NCBI GenBank assembly: GCA_964632995.1
Contig: CAZWDL010000002.1
Location: 75,819-139,818 of the forward strand
Source of the DNA: CAZWDL01 sp964632995
GTDB lineage: Bacteria > Bacteroidota > Bacteroidia > Chitinophagales > Saprospiraceae
Length of the DNA: 64,000 bases
Direction: 5' to 3'
Positions within the stretch are counted from its first letter, which is position 1. Each line of letters starts with the position of its first letter. The translations under genes were made by a program, and so were the position numbers. Positions 27,176 through 36,740 of the stretch are shown here, piece after piece. The notes below the pieces were generated by a model. That model saw only the letters and a list, made by a program, of their open reading frames with translations, made no database searches and was not told the DNA's origin.

Positions 27176-28411
27176 CTATTCGAAATCCTCATAAAGCAAA
27201 TACTTAGCCCGGACGGCCATAAAAGTCCTCAGTTCTTCCTGCCAACCGGCGCGTATTTCACCGGCCGTTTTACCAGCGACGATCTGGGCGCGCAGGCTGG
27301 GGCCGCCGGCCAGTTTATCAATCCACAGGTTTTTCAGAAAGAAATTATCCTTATCGGGAAAGTTGCGGTAAAAGTCGATGAGATAGTCGATATTGACCTG
27401 CGCCATGCGCTGCAGCTGTTCCAACGGGGTTGTACTCAGATCGTAGCCCCGGCACTGTTGTCCTTCCAGCTTGGGGTTCATCGCACCAGGCCGGGGTACT
27501 GGCGTAAAGGTAAAGTCTCCTTCCGGATAATCAGGATGACCGATTACCTGAAATTGCTTGACGGTTCCGCGGCCCACGCTGGCAACCGTGCCCTCAAAGA
27601 AACACAGGGAGGAGTACAGATATATCGCTTTCATATTCGGAAGGTTGGGCGATGGCTTCACCGGTAGGTGGTAAAACGTGTTGTGATCGTATTGCTCGCA
27701 TTTGATAACGGTCAACTCACAGGCAACTCCCTCCTCCAGCCAGCCTTCCCCGTTCACCATTTGCGCGTATTCACCCACCGTCATGCCGTGCGACACCGGT
27801 ATAGGGTGCATCCCCACGAAGGATTCGTAGCCGGGCTGCCGCACGGGACCATCGACATAGTGGCCATTGGGATTGGGGCGGTCCAGCACCATGAAGGGTA
27901 TGCCGTTTTTGGCGCAAGCCTGCATCACATAGGACATGGTGGAAATGTAGGTATAAAAACGGGCGCCCACATCCTGAATATCAAAGATCACCCAGTCTAA
28001 TCCCTGCAGGTCTTCGGCAGTAGGCTCCCGTTTACTGCCGTACAGCGAGATCAGCGGAATGCCCGTACGGGGGTCTTTGCCGTCCTTGATCTTTTCCCCG
28101 GCATCAGCCTCCCCCCGGAAACCGTGCTCGGGCGAGAAGATTGCTTTGATATCGACACCCAGGCTATGCAGGGAATCAGCCAGATGGGTATTCCCAATCA
28201 TAGAGGTGTGATTAACCAGCAGGGCTACTTTCTTCCCTTCAATCAGCGGCAGGTAGGCATCCATCCGGGCAGCCCCTACGACCACCTTTTCGAATTCCGT
28301 TTCACTGACTTCGGAATCGGGCGGCGCCGGCAGCTCGCTTTTGTTCTGTTGGTTACAATTCCAAAGCAGGCCCGCCAGGAGTAAAACGACAAGATCAACA
28401 GTTAGCTTCAT
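27176..28411 (-). CDS. DUF1343 / NamZ-like exo-beta-N-acetylmuramidase lipoprotein
   Basis: The product is 411 residues with a lipoprotein signal (VVLLLAGLLWNC, Cys19). The DUF1343 signatures are strong: VALLVNHTSMIG, IFSPEHGFRGEADAGE, PLISLYGSKREPT, WVIFDIQDVGARFYTYI, VLDRPNPNG and YSSLCFFEGT with SVGRGT. The characterised member NamZ removes terminal N-acetylmuramic acid from peptidoglycan fragments, so a role in cell-wall recycling or scavenging is likely, at the periplasmic or outer face. It stands alone; no MurNAc transport or catabolic genes are adjacent. Confidence 0.9.
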   Translation of the reverse strand: MKLTVDLVVLLLAGLLWNCNQQNKSELPAPPDSEVSETEFEKVVVGAARMDAYLPLIEGKKVALLVNHTSMIGNTHLADSLHSLGVDIKAIFSPEHGFRGEADAGEKIKDGKDPRTGIPLISLYGSKREPTAEDLQGLDWVIFDIQDVGARFYTYISTMSYVMQACAKNGIPFMVLDRPNPNGHYVDGPVRQPGYESFVGMHPIPVSHGMTVGEYAQMVNGEGWLEEGVACELTVIKCEQYDHNTFYHLPVKPSPNLPNMKAIYLYSSLCFFEGTVASVGRGTVKQFQVIGHPDYPEGDFTFTPVPRPGAMNPKLEGQQCRGYDLSTTPLEQLQRMAQVNIDYLIDFYRNFPDKDNFFLKNLWIDKLAGGPSLRAQIVAGKTAGEIRAGWQEELRTFMAVRAKYLLYEDFE

Positions 28412-28730
28412 CTTTTTAATTTAGTAGTTGGTTATGAGGCGACCAATATAGCAAAAACCAGTTTCTTGCCTTTTGGAGATTAAGGGAGGAAGACCTAATT
28501 TTATCGCCCTCCTGAAACCAAAAAACAAATACTTGTTTTTAAAAAGCAAAATGTTTTATATTAGGGCAATTGACGGGACAACCTCGAAATCATCCCCGAG
28601 CATAGAGATGACGCTTTGTGCGCTTCTACCTGCGGCGAAGACTAAACGCGATGGTGAAAGAGGTAAAGAGGTATCAGGGGAAGCAACGCAAAATCCTTAC
28701 TAAAACCCGCAATTAACAAAACAGGAAGAG
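28412..28730. other. Divergent gap between the NamZ-like gene and the exonuclease gene (319 bases)
   Basis: AT-rich in its central part. On the minus strand TATATTGG (28446-28453 region) resembles the -7 box for the NamZ-like gene with one mismatch. A 76-codon open frame (28473-28703) has no recognisable features and an unlikely composition, so it is not called. No hairpin stands out. Confidence 0.4.
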
Positions 28731-30125
28731 ATGAGTAAGCTCTACGCCATTGTCGATTTGGAAACCACCGGAGGGCGATACATCCGGGACCGCGTCACGG
28801 AGATCGCTATTGTGTTACACGACGGCTGCCGGGTCATCGACACCTTTGAATCCCTGGTCAATCCGGAGTGCTACATCCCCTACGGAATCACACAGCTGAC
28901 GGGCATCACTCAGGAGATGGTCAACGAGGCGCCGAAATTTTATGAGATTGCCAAGCAGGTAGTAGAGATGACGGAGGGCGCTATTTTCGTTGCGCACAAT
29001 GTCCGCTTTGACTACAGTTTTCTGCGGGAGGAATTTTCCCGGCTCGGTTACACCTTCACCCGCAAGCAGCTCTGCACGGTTCGTCTGAGCCGCAAAACCT
29101 TTCCCGGCTACCCCTCCTACAGCCTCGGCAAGATTACCACCCATCTCGGTATTTCCATCGAGGCGCGCCACCGTGCTATGGGCGACGCCATGGCCACGGC
29201 GCAGTTGCTCGAGCGCATTCTCGTCAAAAACGGCAGTAGCGAAGCGGTAAAGAGCATGGTCAACCTGGGTATCCGGGAAGCCCTCTTACCGAAAAATTTT
29301 ACGGTGGAGAAGATTCACGCCCTGCCCGAAGCCTGCGGCGTCTACTACTTTCATGACGAGCGCGGCGACGTGGTCTACGTAGGTAAAAGCATCAATATCA
29401 AAAAGCGGATTGCCGAACATTTTTCCGATAAAACCCAAAAGGCCAGTAAACTACAGCAGGCTGCTTACGACCTAAGCTATGAACTCACCGGCAGCGAGCT
29501 GATCGCACTGCTGCTCGAATCGGCGGAAATCAAGCGACTGCGGCCGCCCATCAACCGCGCGCAGCGACAGCGGCGCTTTCCTTACGTCATCCATACCTAT
29601 ACCGATCAGGGTGGCTACCTTCGCTTCGACCTGGCGCATACCACCGCCCGGGAGCGCAAAAAGTTGCAGGTCATCTCGGAGTTCCCCTCCATGGGACGCG
29701 CCAAGGGACGCCTCAAACGGGTGCGGGAGGCATTTGAATTGTGCACCCGGCTGTGCGGCATTCAAAAAGGCAATGGCGCCTGTTTTGAGTTTCACCTTAA
29801 ACAATGCCACGGCGCCTGCATCCGGCAGGAACCCGTCACCTCGTACAATGAGCGGGCGGAGGAGGCCCGGGAGTATCTGAAAACCGTTTTTGAGGACAAT
29901 TTTTTTATCATCGATCACGGCCGCTCGACCGATGAACGATCCGTAGTGTTGGTAGAGGATGGCCGGTACCGGGGGTACGGGTACTGCTGTCCGGAAGACT
30001 TTTCCGGAAATCCGGAAGCGCTGCGGGATTTCATCAAACCTTACGAGGGCAATCCGGAAACCACCCGCATCATACAGCGGTACTTAGATAAGAATAACCA
30101 CGTACAGATACTTCCCATTGAGTAA
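28731..30125 (+). CDS. DnaQ-like exonuclease fused to GIY-YIG (UvrC/Cho-like) nuclease
   Basis: The product is 464 residues. Residues about 4-170 are a DEDDh exonuclease: IVDLETTGG (motif I), FVAHNVRFDYSF (motif II) and HRAMGDAMATAQLL (motif III). Residues about 198-280 are a GIY-YIG nuclease: CGVYYFHDERGDVVYVGKS, then KKRIAEHFS and LLLESAEIKRLRPPINRAQR, as in the first half of UvrC and in Cho. The remainder follows the UvrC-like middle part with Cys-rich CTRLCGIQKGNGACFEF. Such exonuclease/GIY-YIG fusions occur in other bacteria and probably act in DNA repair. It converges with pyrF. Confidence 0.9.
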   Translation: MSKLYAIVDLETTGGRYIRDRVTEIAIVLHDGCRVIDTFESLVNPECYIPYGITQLTGITQEMVNEAPKFYEIAKQVVEMTEGAIFVAHNVRFDYSFLREEFSRLGYTFTRKQLCTVRLSRKTFPGYPSYSLGKITTHLGISIEARHRAMGDAMATAQLLERILVKNGSSEAVKSMVNLGIREALLPKNFTVEKIHALPEACGVYYFHDERGDVVYVGKSINIKKRIAEHFSDKTQKASKLQQAAYDLSYELTGSELIALLLESAEIKRLRPPINRAQRQRRFPYVIHTYTDQGGYLRFDLAHTTARERKKLQVISEFPSMGRAKGRLKRVREAFELCTRLCGIQKGNGACFEFHLKQCHGACIRQEPVTSYNERAEEAREYLKTVFEDNFFIIDHGRSTDERSVVLVEDGRYRGYGYCCPEDFSGNPEALRDFIKPYEGNPETTRIIQRYLDKNNHVQILPIE

Positions 30126-30163
30126 GGTGGAACCGGGAAACTGTGAAACACCGTCCCTTCCGC

Positions 30164-30967
30164 TTACAGGATCTCCCGCATCTGCTTTTGAATGGCCATA
30201 GCGGCCAGACGGGCCTCATCGGCGAAGCCTTCGCGGTCACCGGCGTAGAGGATGCCGCGGGAGGAATTGACGAGCAGACCGAGCTGCTCATTACGACCAT
30301 GCCGGCTAACGCCTTCCAGGTCGCCTCCCTGAGCACCCACGCCGGGCACCAGCAGAAAGTGTTCGGGGGCGATACGGCGGATTTCGGCAAACTTTTCCGG
30401 ATGCGTAGCGCCGACAACAAACATGAGCTCATCGGGACTACCCCACTCCATCGTTTTACGCATCACTTTCTCGTACAAAAGCCGGCCTCCTTCCTGGGGC
30501 GTCATCTGAAAATCAACGCTTCCCTGGTTGGAAGTCAGCGCCAAGACGATGACCCACTTTCCGGGAAAACCGAGGAAGGGCTTCACCGAATCTGCGCCCA
30601 TATAAGGAGCCACGGTAAGGGCATCGACGTTGAGATGCTCGAAGAAAGCCCGGGCATACAAACCTGAGGTGTTACCGATATCGCCACGTTTGGCATCGGC
30701 AATAACAAAATGCTCCTCCGGAATATACTCCAGCGTGCGTTCCAGGGAGCGCCAGCCACGGGCGCCAAGCGCCTCGTAAAATGCAAGATTGGGTTTGTAG
30801 GCCACGCAAAGGTCGCGCGTAGCATCAATGATCTGTTTGTTGAATTCAAAAAGGGGGTCCTCATACTGGGTGAGGAAGCGGGGAATGCGCCTGATATCGG
30901 TATCCAGCCCTACGCAGAGGTAGGATTGCTTTTTTTGAATTTGCTCAAAGAGCGCTGCTCTGGTCAT
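30164..30967 (-). CDS. pyrF: Orotidine-5'-phosphate decarboxylase
   Basis: The product is 267 residues from ATG 30967; a 17-codon upstream extension is not conserved in character and is excluded. Motifs of the longer PyrF type are present: YLCVGLDTDIRRIP, AYKPNLAFYEALG, HFVIADAKRGDIGNTSG (the catalytic DxKxxDI-like site) and FLLVPGVGAQGGDLEGV. It converts OMP to UMP, the last step of pyrimidine synthesis, in the cytoplasm. It lies 99 bases after the NifU-domain gene in the same direction. Confidence 0.93.
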   Translation of the reverse strand: MTRAALFEQIQKKQSYLCVGLDTDIRRIPRFLTQYEDPLFEFNKQIIDATRDLCVAYKPNLAFYEALGARGWRSLERTLEYIPEEHFVIADAKRGDIGNTSGLYARAFFEHLNVDALTVAPYMGADSVKPFLGFPGKWVIVLALTSNQGSVDFQMTPQEGGRLLYEKVMRKTMEWGSPDELMFVVGATHPEKFAEIRRIAPEHFLLVPGVGAQGGDLEGVSRHGRNEQLGLLVNSSRGILYAGDREGFADEARLAAMAIQKQMREIL

Positions 30968-31066
30968 AAAAAGAGGGCGAGGTAAAATAAACAATAGGAA
31001 TGATCGACAGCATCTCAAAGGGTTTCTCCGGGGAGCACGACCGAGACCGGCTCTGCCCCGGCAACA

Positions 31067-31333
31067 TTATCCATCCACTCTGATGCCGTTGACGGCCACG
31101 ATACCGGAAACCTCCGGTATTTTCCCTTTGATAGCCTGTTCGATACCTGCTTTCATAGTCATGGCCGACATGGTACAATCCTTGCAGGTACCTAGCCATT
31201 TGATTTTGACGACGTGGTTATCGGTGACATCTACCACCTCTACATCTCCACCATCAACGGCAAGGTGCGGACGAACATCGTTCAGTGCGGCATCAACGCG
31301 TTGGATTAAATCTTTTTTCTCCGTAGAAGACAT
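31067..31333 (-). CDS. NifU C-terminal domain protein (Fe-S scaffold)
   Basis: The product is 88 residues, essentially one NifU-like C-terminal domain: LIQRVDAALNDVRPHLAVDGGDVEVVDV in two parts, then the cluster-binding motif LGTCKDCTMSAMTM with the CxxC pair and a closing VSGIVAVNG. Proteins of this size act as carriers that bind and pass on an Fe-S cluster in the cytoplasm. The Mrp gene, a P-loop Fe-S carrier, lies 86 bases upstream on the same strand, so the two likely act together. Confidence 0.93.
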   Translation of the reverse strand: MSSTEKKDLIQRVDAALNDVRPHLAVDGGDVEVVDVTDNHVVKIKWLGTCKDCTMSAMTMKAGIEQAIKGKIPEVSGIVAVNGIRVDG

Positions 31334-31419
31334 ATGTTAGAATTCAGCGTTCAGCTTGCGATTAATATTTAGTCTTAAGGCAGATAACCGGTGAAACTCC
31401 CTAAAGTTGAGGAACGGCC

Positions 31420-32529
31420 CTATTGAGTCTGAATTTTTACTATCTGCGTAGGGTCCATCATTTCGTTACGTACCGTTATTTGACGGGCTGTGTTCCGGGC
31501 CACTTTCATGAGGGCTTCCGTTGTCAGCTCATCGTTCTCATCAAGAATGGCGGGTTTACCTTCATCACCCGATTCGCGAATTCCCTGGACGATGGGCACC
31601 TGGCCGAGCAACATGGACTCGCTCATTTTGGCCAGTTTTTTGCCGCCGCCCTGTCCAAACAGATAGTATTTGTTCTCGGGCAGTTCCTTGGGTGTAAACC
31701 AGGCCATATTTTCCACAACCCCAAGTATTGGCACCTCTACCGAAGGCAGGCGGAACATATTCATGGCCTTTACCGCATCGGCTACCGCCACTTCCTGCGG
31801 CGTGGTGACAATAATGGCGCCGGTAACCGGCACGGTTTGAACCAGCGTCAGTTGAATATCTCCGGTACCGGGCGGCAGATCGACCACCATGTAATCCAAC
31901 TCGGGCCAGATACAATCATTGAAGAATTGCTTGATGATGCCGGCCAATCGCGGACCACGCAGTACGACAGCCTGTTCCGGTTCGACGATAAAGCCGATGG
32001 ACATCACCGGTAAACCATAGGCTTCCAGTGGCGTGATTTTAGGGGAGCCGTAAACCTCCTTGATTTTCGGGCGCTGGCCCTGCAATCCCAGCATGGTGGG
32101 AATGGAAGGGCCGTAGAGGTCGGCATCCAGCAATCCAACCCTTGCTCCCAGCTTTTTAAGACCGAGCGCCAGATTGACCGCGATGGTAGATTTGCCGACC
32201 CCGCCTTTACCCGAAGCAACCGCAATGATATTCTTTACGTGTGGAAGCACTTTCGTTTGGCCCTGTCCCTGCTGTGCCTGAGCCGTACGCGCCATCATGT
32301 GTACGTTGACATTGGCCTCCGGGTATAATTCCTGCACTGCCTGCACACAGGCAAAATTCAGCGCTGCCTTGTTCTCCACATTCATGGAGGGCAGTTCCAG
32401 CGTGAAATTGATGTTTTCGCCGTCTGTTTCCAGATCCCGGACCATATTCATCGTAATGATGTCCTGGCCACTTTTGGGATCCTTTACCTGAGCTAGTGCT
32501 CTTACTATTTTGGTCTTATCGAAATCCAT
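31420..32529 (-). CDS. Mrp/NBP35-family Fe-S carrier ATPase
   Basis: The product is 369 residues from ATG 32529; a promoter motif about 35 bases upstream argues against a longer form. An N-terminal DUF59 (MIP18-like) domain spans residues 1-90 (VKDPKSGQDIITMNMVRDL). The MinD/Mrp P-loop domain follows: VASGKGGVGKST (deviant Walker A), LLDADLYGPSIPTMLG, and DYMVVDLPPGTGDIQLTL. The typical C-terminal CxxC of some Mrp proteins is not obvious; the tail is VRNEMMDPTQIV. The role is Fe-S cluster loading onto target proteins. It leads the NifU-domain gene. Confidence 0.92.
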   Translation of the reverse strand: MDFDKTKIVRALAQVKDPKSGQDIITMNMVRDLETDGENINFTLELPSMNVENKAALNFACVQAVQELYPEANVNVHMMARTAQAQQGQGQTKVLPHVKNIIAVASGKGGVGKSTIAVNLALGLKKLGARVGLLDADLYGPSIPTMLGLQGQRPKIKEVYGSPKITPLEAYGLPVMSIGFIVEPEQAVVLRGPRLAGIIKQFFNDCIWPELDYMVVDLPPGTGDIQLTLVQTVPVTGAIIVTTPQEVAVADAVKAMNMFRLPSVEVPILGVVENMAWFTPKELPENKYYLFGQGGGKKLAKMSESMLLGQVPIVQGIRESGDEGKPAILDENDELTTEALMKVARNTARQITVRNEMMDPTQIVKIQTQ

Positions 32530-32562
32530 TGAATTACTCGTTTCTCTTTTACTGTCTTTACA

Positions 32563-32570
32563 CAAAAATA
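32563..32570 (-). promoter_or_regulatory. Bacteroidota -7 promoter motif for mrp
   Basis: On the minus strand the bases read TATTTTTG, an exact TAnnTTTG match. TTCG lies 17 bases further upstream, one base from the TTTG -33 box. The leader to ATG 32529 would be about 27 bases. Confidence 0.5.
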
Positions 32571-32745
32571 CAAACAATTAACCGTACCGAACAGTTTTAA
32601 ATGCTTATTTCCGCGTAGCCAAGCCAGGAGCGGGTTGGCGATAGCCCGGTACCGGTTTTGATATTTATCAAGGTGAGGAATTTAATTTTAATGACAAAAC
32701 CAGGCGGATGGTATTATCGCAAAAAAATTGTTTATTTGCACTGCC

Positions 32746-34743
32746 ATGAAAGTCTACAACGACCTCAATAATCTTCCGGAGTTCAAAAACGCTGTGATCA
32801 CCATCGGGTCCTTCGACGGGGTGCACCATGGGCATCAAAAGATTATTGAAAAGGTAAATCAGCTGGCGCGCAATATCGACGGAGAAAGTGTTTTGATCAC
32901 TTTTCATCCTCATCCGCGCATGGTGGTTTACCCCAAAAGTGACGATCTGCAGTTACTCACCAGTATAGATGAAAAAGTAGATCTGCTGGAGAGATACGGC
33001 GTTGACAACGTGGTGGTGGCGCCTTTCACCGTAGAATTCTCTCAGCAGAGCGCCGATGAATACATTCGGAAATTTCTTCTTGAAAAGTTTAATCCACGCT
33101 ACATCGTCATCGGGTACGACCATCGCTTCGGCGTGGGCCGGCAGGGGGATATCAACTACCTGAAATGGCACGGCCAAAAGGAAGGTTTTGAAGTTATCAC
33201 CATTAAGAAGCAGGAAGTAGAGGATATTGCCGTTAGTTCCACCAAAATCCGCCGGGCCCTCGAGAATGCGGATATCCAAACCGCCACGCGCCTGCTCAAC
33301 CACTACTTTACCCTGACGGGAACAGTGGTACACGGACAACGTATCGGCGCCAGCCTGGGTTTCCCCACTGCCAACCTGGAAATCACCCAAAAACACAAGC
33401 TTATTCCCCCCACCGGTATTTACGCCGTCCATGTTCTTCACCGGAAGGAACGCTACGGCGGTATGCTCTACATCGGTAACCGCCCTACCCTGCGGGATCA
33501 CCACAACCGGACGATCGAGGTCAATATTTTCGATTTCGACAAAAATATTTACGGGGACAAACTGCGACTGGAAATCGTAGCGCACTTGCGGGAGGACAAA
33601 GCATTCGAGCATTTTGAAGCCCTCAGCGAACAACTGAAGAAAGACAAAAAAAAGGCCAGGCAACTATTGCGGACGACGGAACAGGCAATGGGTAAAAAAA
33701 AAATGAAACACCCCTTGGTAGCCGTCGTTATCCTCAATTTTAACGGGAGGCGATACCTGGAAAAATTCCTGCCCTCCGTACTGGCCTGCACCTACCCGAA
33801 CTTTAAAATTTACGTAGCCGATAACGGATCCAGTGACGCCTCTCTCGAGTTACTAGAAACCCAATATCCGGAAGTGGAACGCATCGAGCTGGAACATAAT
33901 TATGGTTTCGCCGCCGGCTACAACGAAGCGCTCCGACAGGTTGACGCCGACTACTACGTGCTGCTCAATTCGGATGTGGAAGTAACTCCCGGCTGGATAG
34001 AACCCATCCTTGAATTAATGGAACGGGATCTCACGGTAGCCGCTTGTCAGCCAAAAATAAAATCCTACCTCCATAAAGATACCTTCGAATATGCCGGCGG
34101 CGCCGGCGGCTGGATCGACACACTTGGTTACCCATTCTGCCGGGGGCGCATTCTATCGCACATGGAACGCGATAAAGGCCAGTACGACAGCACCCAGGAA
34201 ATTTTCTGGGCCTCCGGAGCAGCTTTGTTCATTCGGGGCCCCTTGTTTCATGCCATCGGAGGCTTCGATCCCGATTACTTTGCTCACTACGAAGAAATTG
34301 ACCTCTGTTGGCGACTCAAACGAGCAGGGTATAAAATAATGGCCCGCCCCCGATCAGTTGTCTATCATGTAGGCGGCGGTACGCTGACTTATAACACCCC
34401 CTTTAAAACTTACCTGAACTTCCGGAATACCCTCTATACCATCCTTAAGAACGAACCCCGCAAGCGGCTCCTCTGGCTGCTTCCCCTGCGCCTGCTCCTC
34501 GACGGCCTCGCCGCCGGCCTGTTTCTGGTACAAGGCAAATGGCGACACATCCAGTCTATCATTAAAGCACACTGGACTTTTTTTCCGCACATTCCCAAAA
34601 CGATGCGCAAACGCCGCCAGAATGAAGAACTGATCCAAAAGGTCAGTATCCTTCCCGAAGCGAATCTCGCCGGCCGATACGAAGGGAGTATTATCTGGCA
34701 GTTCTATGCGCTAGGCAAGCGTGTCTTCCGGCAACTCGGATGA
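32746..34743 (+). CDS. ribF: Riboflavin kinase/FAD synthetase (RibF) joined in frame to a GT2 glycosyltransferase
   Basis: One uninterrupted frame of 665 residues. Residues 1-319 are a full-length RibF: an N-terminal FAD-synthetase domain (ITIGSFDGVHHGHQKII, VIGYDHRFGVGRQGD, VSSTKIRRAL) and a C-terminal riboflavin kinase domain (GQRIGASLGFPTANLEI, GGMLYIGNRPT). It makes FMN and FAD. From residue 320 a complete GT2 enzyme begins (VAVVILNFNGRRYLEKFLPS, ADNGSSDASLELL, LNSDVEV, CWRLKRAGYKI) with a hydrophobic C-terminal patch. The junction is ten A (33694-33703). Removing one A makes RibF stop at TGA overlapping the ATG of a 346-residue GT2 gene. So this is a true fusion, a slippage-controlled pair, or a one-base sequence error. 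Confidence 0.85.
   Translation: MKVYNDLNNLPEFKNAVITIGSFDGVHHGHQKIIEKVNQLARNIDGESVLITFHPHPRMVVYPKSDDLQLLTSIDEKVDLLERYGVDNVVVAPFTVEFSQQSADEYIRKFLLEKFNPRYIVIGYDHRFGVGRQGDINYLKWHGQKEGFEVITIKKQEVEDIAVSSTKIRRALENADIQTATRLLNHYFTLTGTVVHGQRIGASLGFPTANLEITQKHKLIPPTGIYAVHVLHRKERYGGMLYIGNRPTLRDHHNRTIEVNIFDFDKNIYGDKLRLEIVAHLREDKAFEHFEALSEQLKKDKKKARQLLRTTEQAMGKKKMKHPLVAVVILNFNGRRYLEKFLPSVLACTYPNFKIYVADNGSSDASLELLETQYPEVERIELEHNYGFAAGYNEALRQVDADYYVLLNSDVEVTPGWIEPILELMERDLTVAACQPKIKSYLHKDTFEYAGGAGGWIDTLGYPFCRGRILSHMERDKGQYDSTQEIFWASGAALFIRGPLFHAIGGFDPDYFAHYEEIDLCWRLKRAGYKIMARPRSVVYHVGGGTLTYNTPFKTYLNFRNTLYTILKNEPRKRLLWLLPLRLLLDGLAAGLFLVQGKWRHIQSIIKAHWTFFPHIPKTMRKRRQNEELIQKVSILPEANLAGRYEGSIIWQFYALGKRVFRQLG
33694..33703 (+). 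other. A10 homopolymer at the ribF/GT2 junction
   Basis: Ten consecutive A lie between GGT and TG. With ten A the frame reads through (GKKKM). With nine A, TGA follows three Lys codons and overlaps ATG as ATGA. With eleven A the frame stops about 12 codons later. Runs this long are prone to polymerase slippage and to base-count error in reads. Confidence 0.9.
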
Positions 34744-34813
34744 ATTATAAGCTTGCCTGGTTTCCCTAATACCGCCTAGCGTTGAATAGCCTTTTTGCAA
34801 GCAGAACTTCCTT

Positions 34814-36559
34814 TTACACCGTGGGGCTGGTTGCTTTCACCTCTTTTTCCAGATACTCAGACGTAAAGTACTTGGATAAAAAGCGATCGACATTGTCGAA
34901 GAAAATGGATTGCACGATAACTTCAGGCTGGTGACCGAACATCAGTTTTTCCACTTCTCCCGGAGATAGGCGCACTGCTTTTCCTTCTTTGGCACAGTTG
35001 ATGGGCTTACCGCTTTTAAGATAGTTCACCATTTCTTCCTCCAGTTCGGGAAAACAGAGTACGTCCCGGTAGGAATTAAAAGGATTGACGATGCCGTCAT
35101 AATCGCTGCCCAGCGCAACGATTTTCCAGCTCTCTGCCGGGTCTTTGCCCATAACACGAGCTTCGTCACTGGCGATTTTGACAATGTGGAAAATATTGGA
35201 CCAGAGTAATTCCAGGTAATGATCCTTGAGTTCCATCTCGTACCGGGCCACTTTTTCCCGGGCCTTTTCACTAGACCTTTTCGACAATCGCTTGATCTTT
35301 TTCTTGAGCTTTTTAGCCCGTCGCTTAAAATCGTTCCCTGGCATTCTCCCTTCGTGGAGCACCAGTCCGATGATCCCGTCTGAGCGATAAATCTCCTGTA
35401 TATCTTCATCGGTCAGGTTAATTTGCCAGCGGCTGAAGAAGGCATCCTTATCCTGTTTTTCAGCATCTTGATGCTTTCCGGCTTCGGTCAGTGAAGGCCA
35501 GCCACTAACAGCGGCATGACTGGAAATGATAGGAATAATATCCTGATGCTGCTTTCTTCTTTCTTCGACATACTGGTAAAATGTTCGGCGAGCGGCAACA
35601 CTCATGTGTTTCGTGTCGATCAGAATCCGCCGCCCCTTACTTCTGTCCAGCACTAGTTCCAGGACCTCTCTGCCCAGGTCGGAAAACCCTGCATTGAGAA
35701 AGGTTTCCTGATTGAAAATATGCCGCATGCCCGGTGAATTAGGCCAGGGTAAAAAAGAAATCAGGTTGGACTTGTCAGACATGCTGCGCGCATGCCCCGC
35801 CAGTAAATTGTTAAAGTGATGGCAAAAAGTAATGAAAAAAGGAGTGTATTCACTTTTTTTAGTATTTCTGATATTATTCAGCAGAGAATCGCGCAACAAG
35901 GTCGCTTCAGCGCTGTCGAGTTGCTCGTAGGTTTTGGCAAAAGTCGAGTTGTGCCTGTAATGACCAAAAGAATGCATGCCCTCGACGGTCAATATCCCCG
36001 TAATAGCCTTACCGTTCTTCATATTCTTACGGAACTCCTGGTAATTCCGGGCGATATTAAATTTGAATTCCGGATTATTCCTGGAAGTTTTTTCCATCTG
36101 CCGGAGCAGATATTCCCTTTCTTCTATGTATTGTTCGTAGTAGTTGACGCCATCGTCTTTGTCTCCGAATACGTTGTGTTCCAGGATAGTTTCTACCCGT
36201 TTTTTGGGGAAGCCTGCAACCGCGGCGCCCAGTGAAGCGTATTTTTTTTCCGGCAGCAGTACTTTTAACAGCAGACGAAAAGGTTGCCGTTGTTCCAAAG
36301 CGAACATTTGCCGTTCGACCGGATAAATACTGACAAAAAGGGCCATCACATGACCATGGGCGCAACCATCGAGGTGAGCTTGCGATTCTTTGGCAATTTC
36401 TTCAATTGCGCCCCGAATGGCGAAGTTCAGCTCCTTGAGCTCTTTTTCCTTTCTCGGGTAACGGTCCCAGATACAACGGCCTTCATTCTCAGGAAAGTTC
36501 TCATTGGCAAATCCCTTGAGCCCGGGATGTACGTGCAGATCTGCAATTTTAGTTTTCAT
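34814..36559 (-). CDS. Dipeptidase-like amidohydrolase (M19-related)
   Basis: The product is 581 residues, longer than typical M19 dipeptidases (about 350-400), with charged inserts. Metal-site motifs in order: IADLHVHPG (HxH), EGMHSFGH, FFITFCHHFNN, RRILIDTKHMSV, IIPIISSHAAVSGW and ALGSDYDGIVNPF, close to the LGSDFDG signature of membrane dipeptidases. A highly basic stretch at about residues 400-425 (KRRAKKLKKKIKRLSKRSS) is unusual and may bind acidic partners. No signal peptide is seen, so cytoplasmic. Substrate unknown. It diverges from the RluA-type gene. Confidence 0.72.
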   Translation of the reverse strand: MKTKIADLHVHPGLKGFANENFPENEGRCIWDRYPRKEKELKELNFAIRGAIEEIAKESQAHLDGCAHGHVMALFVSIYPVERQMFALEQRQPFRLLLKVLLPEKKYASLGAAVAGFPKKRVETILEHNVFGDKDDGVNYYEQYIEEREYLLRQMEKTSRNNPEFKFNIARNYQEFRKNMKNGKAITGILTVEGMHSFGHYRHNSTFAKTYEQLDSAEATLLRDSLLNNIRNTKKSEYTPFFITFCHHFNNLLAGHARSMSDKSNLISFLPWPNSPGMRHIFNQETFLNAGFSDLGREVLELVLDRSKGRRILIDTKHMSVAARRTFYQYVEERRKQHQDIIPIISSHAAVSGWPSLTEAGKHQDAEKQDKDAFFSRWQINLTDEDIQEIYRSDGIIGLVLHEGRMPGNDFKRRAKKLKKKIKRLSKRSSEKAREKVARYEMELKDHYLELLWSNIFHIVKIASDEARVMGKDPAESWKIVALGSDYDGIVNPFNSYRDVLCFPELEEEMVNYLKSGKPINCAKEGKAVRLSPGEVEKLMFGHQPEVIVQSIFFDNVDRFLSKYFTSEYLEKEVKATSPTV

Positions 36560-36740
36560 GAGATTAGGGGTTTAGGTTAAAAAATGATTCTATTTTTATA
36601 ACCTGCTCGACAGCAAACTAATTCCCAAAAACCCAGTTCTAATCCGTATTAGTATTGTTGTTTTTACACTATTTTTTTCGTAAACCGAACGGCGCTTGAA
36701 GCTTTCCGTTACGGATAGAAATTTTGTTGCGGAGTCTGCG

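Noticed and set aside
28473..28703. 76-codon frame in the gap before the exonuclease gene
   Set aside because: No motifs, unusual composition and no start context.
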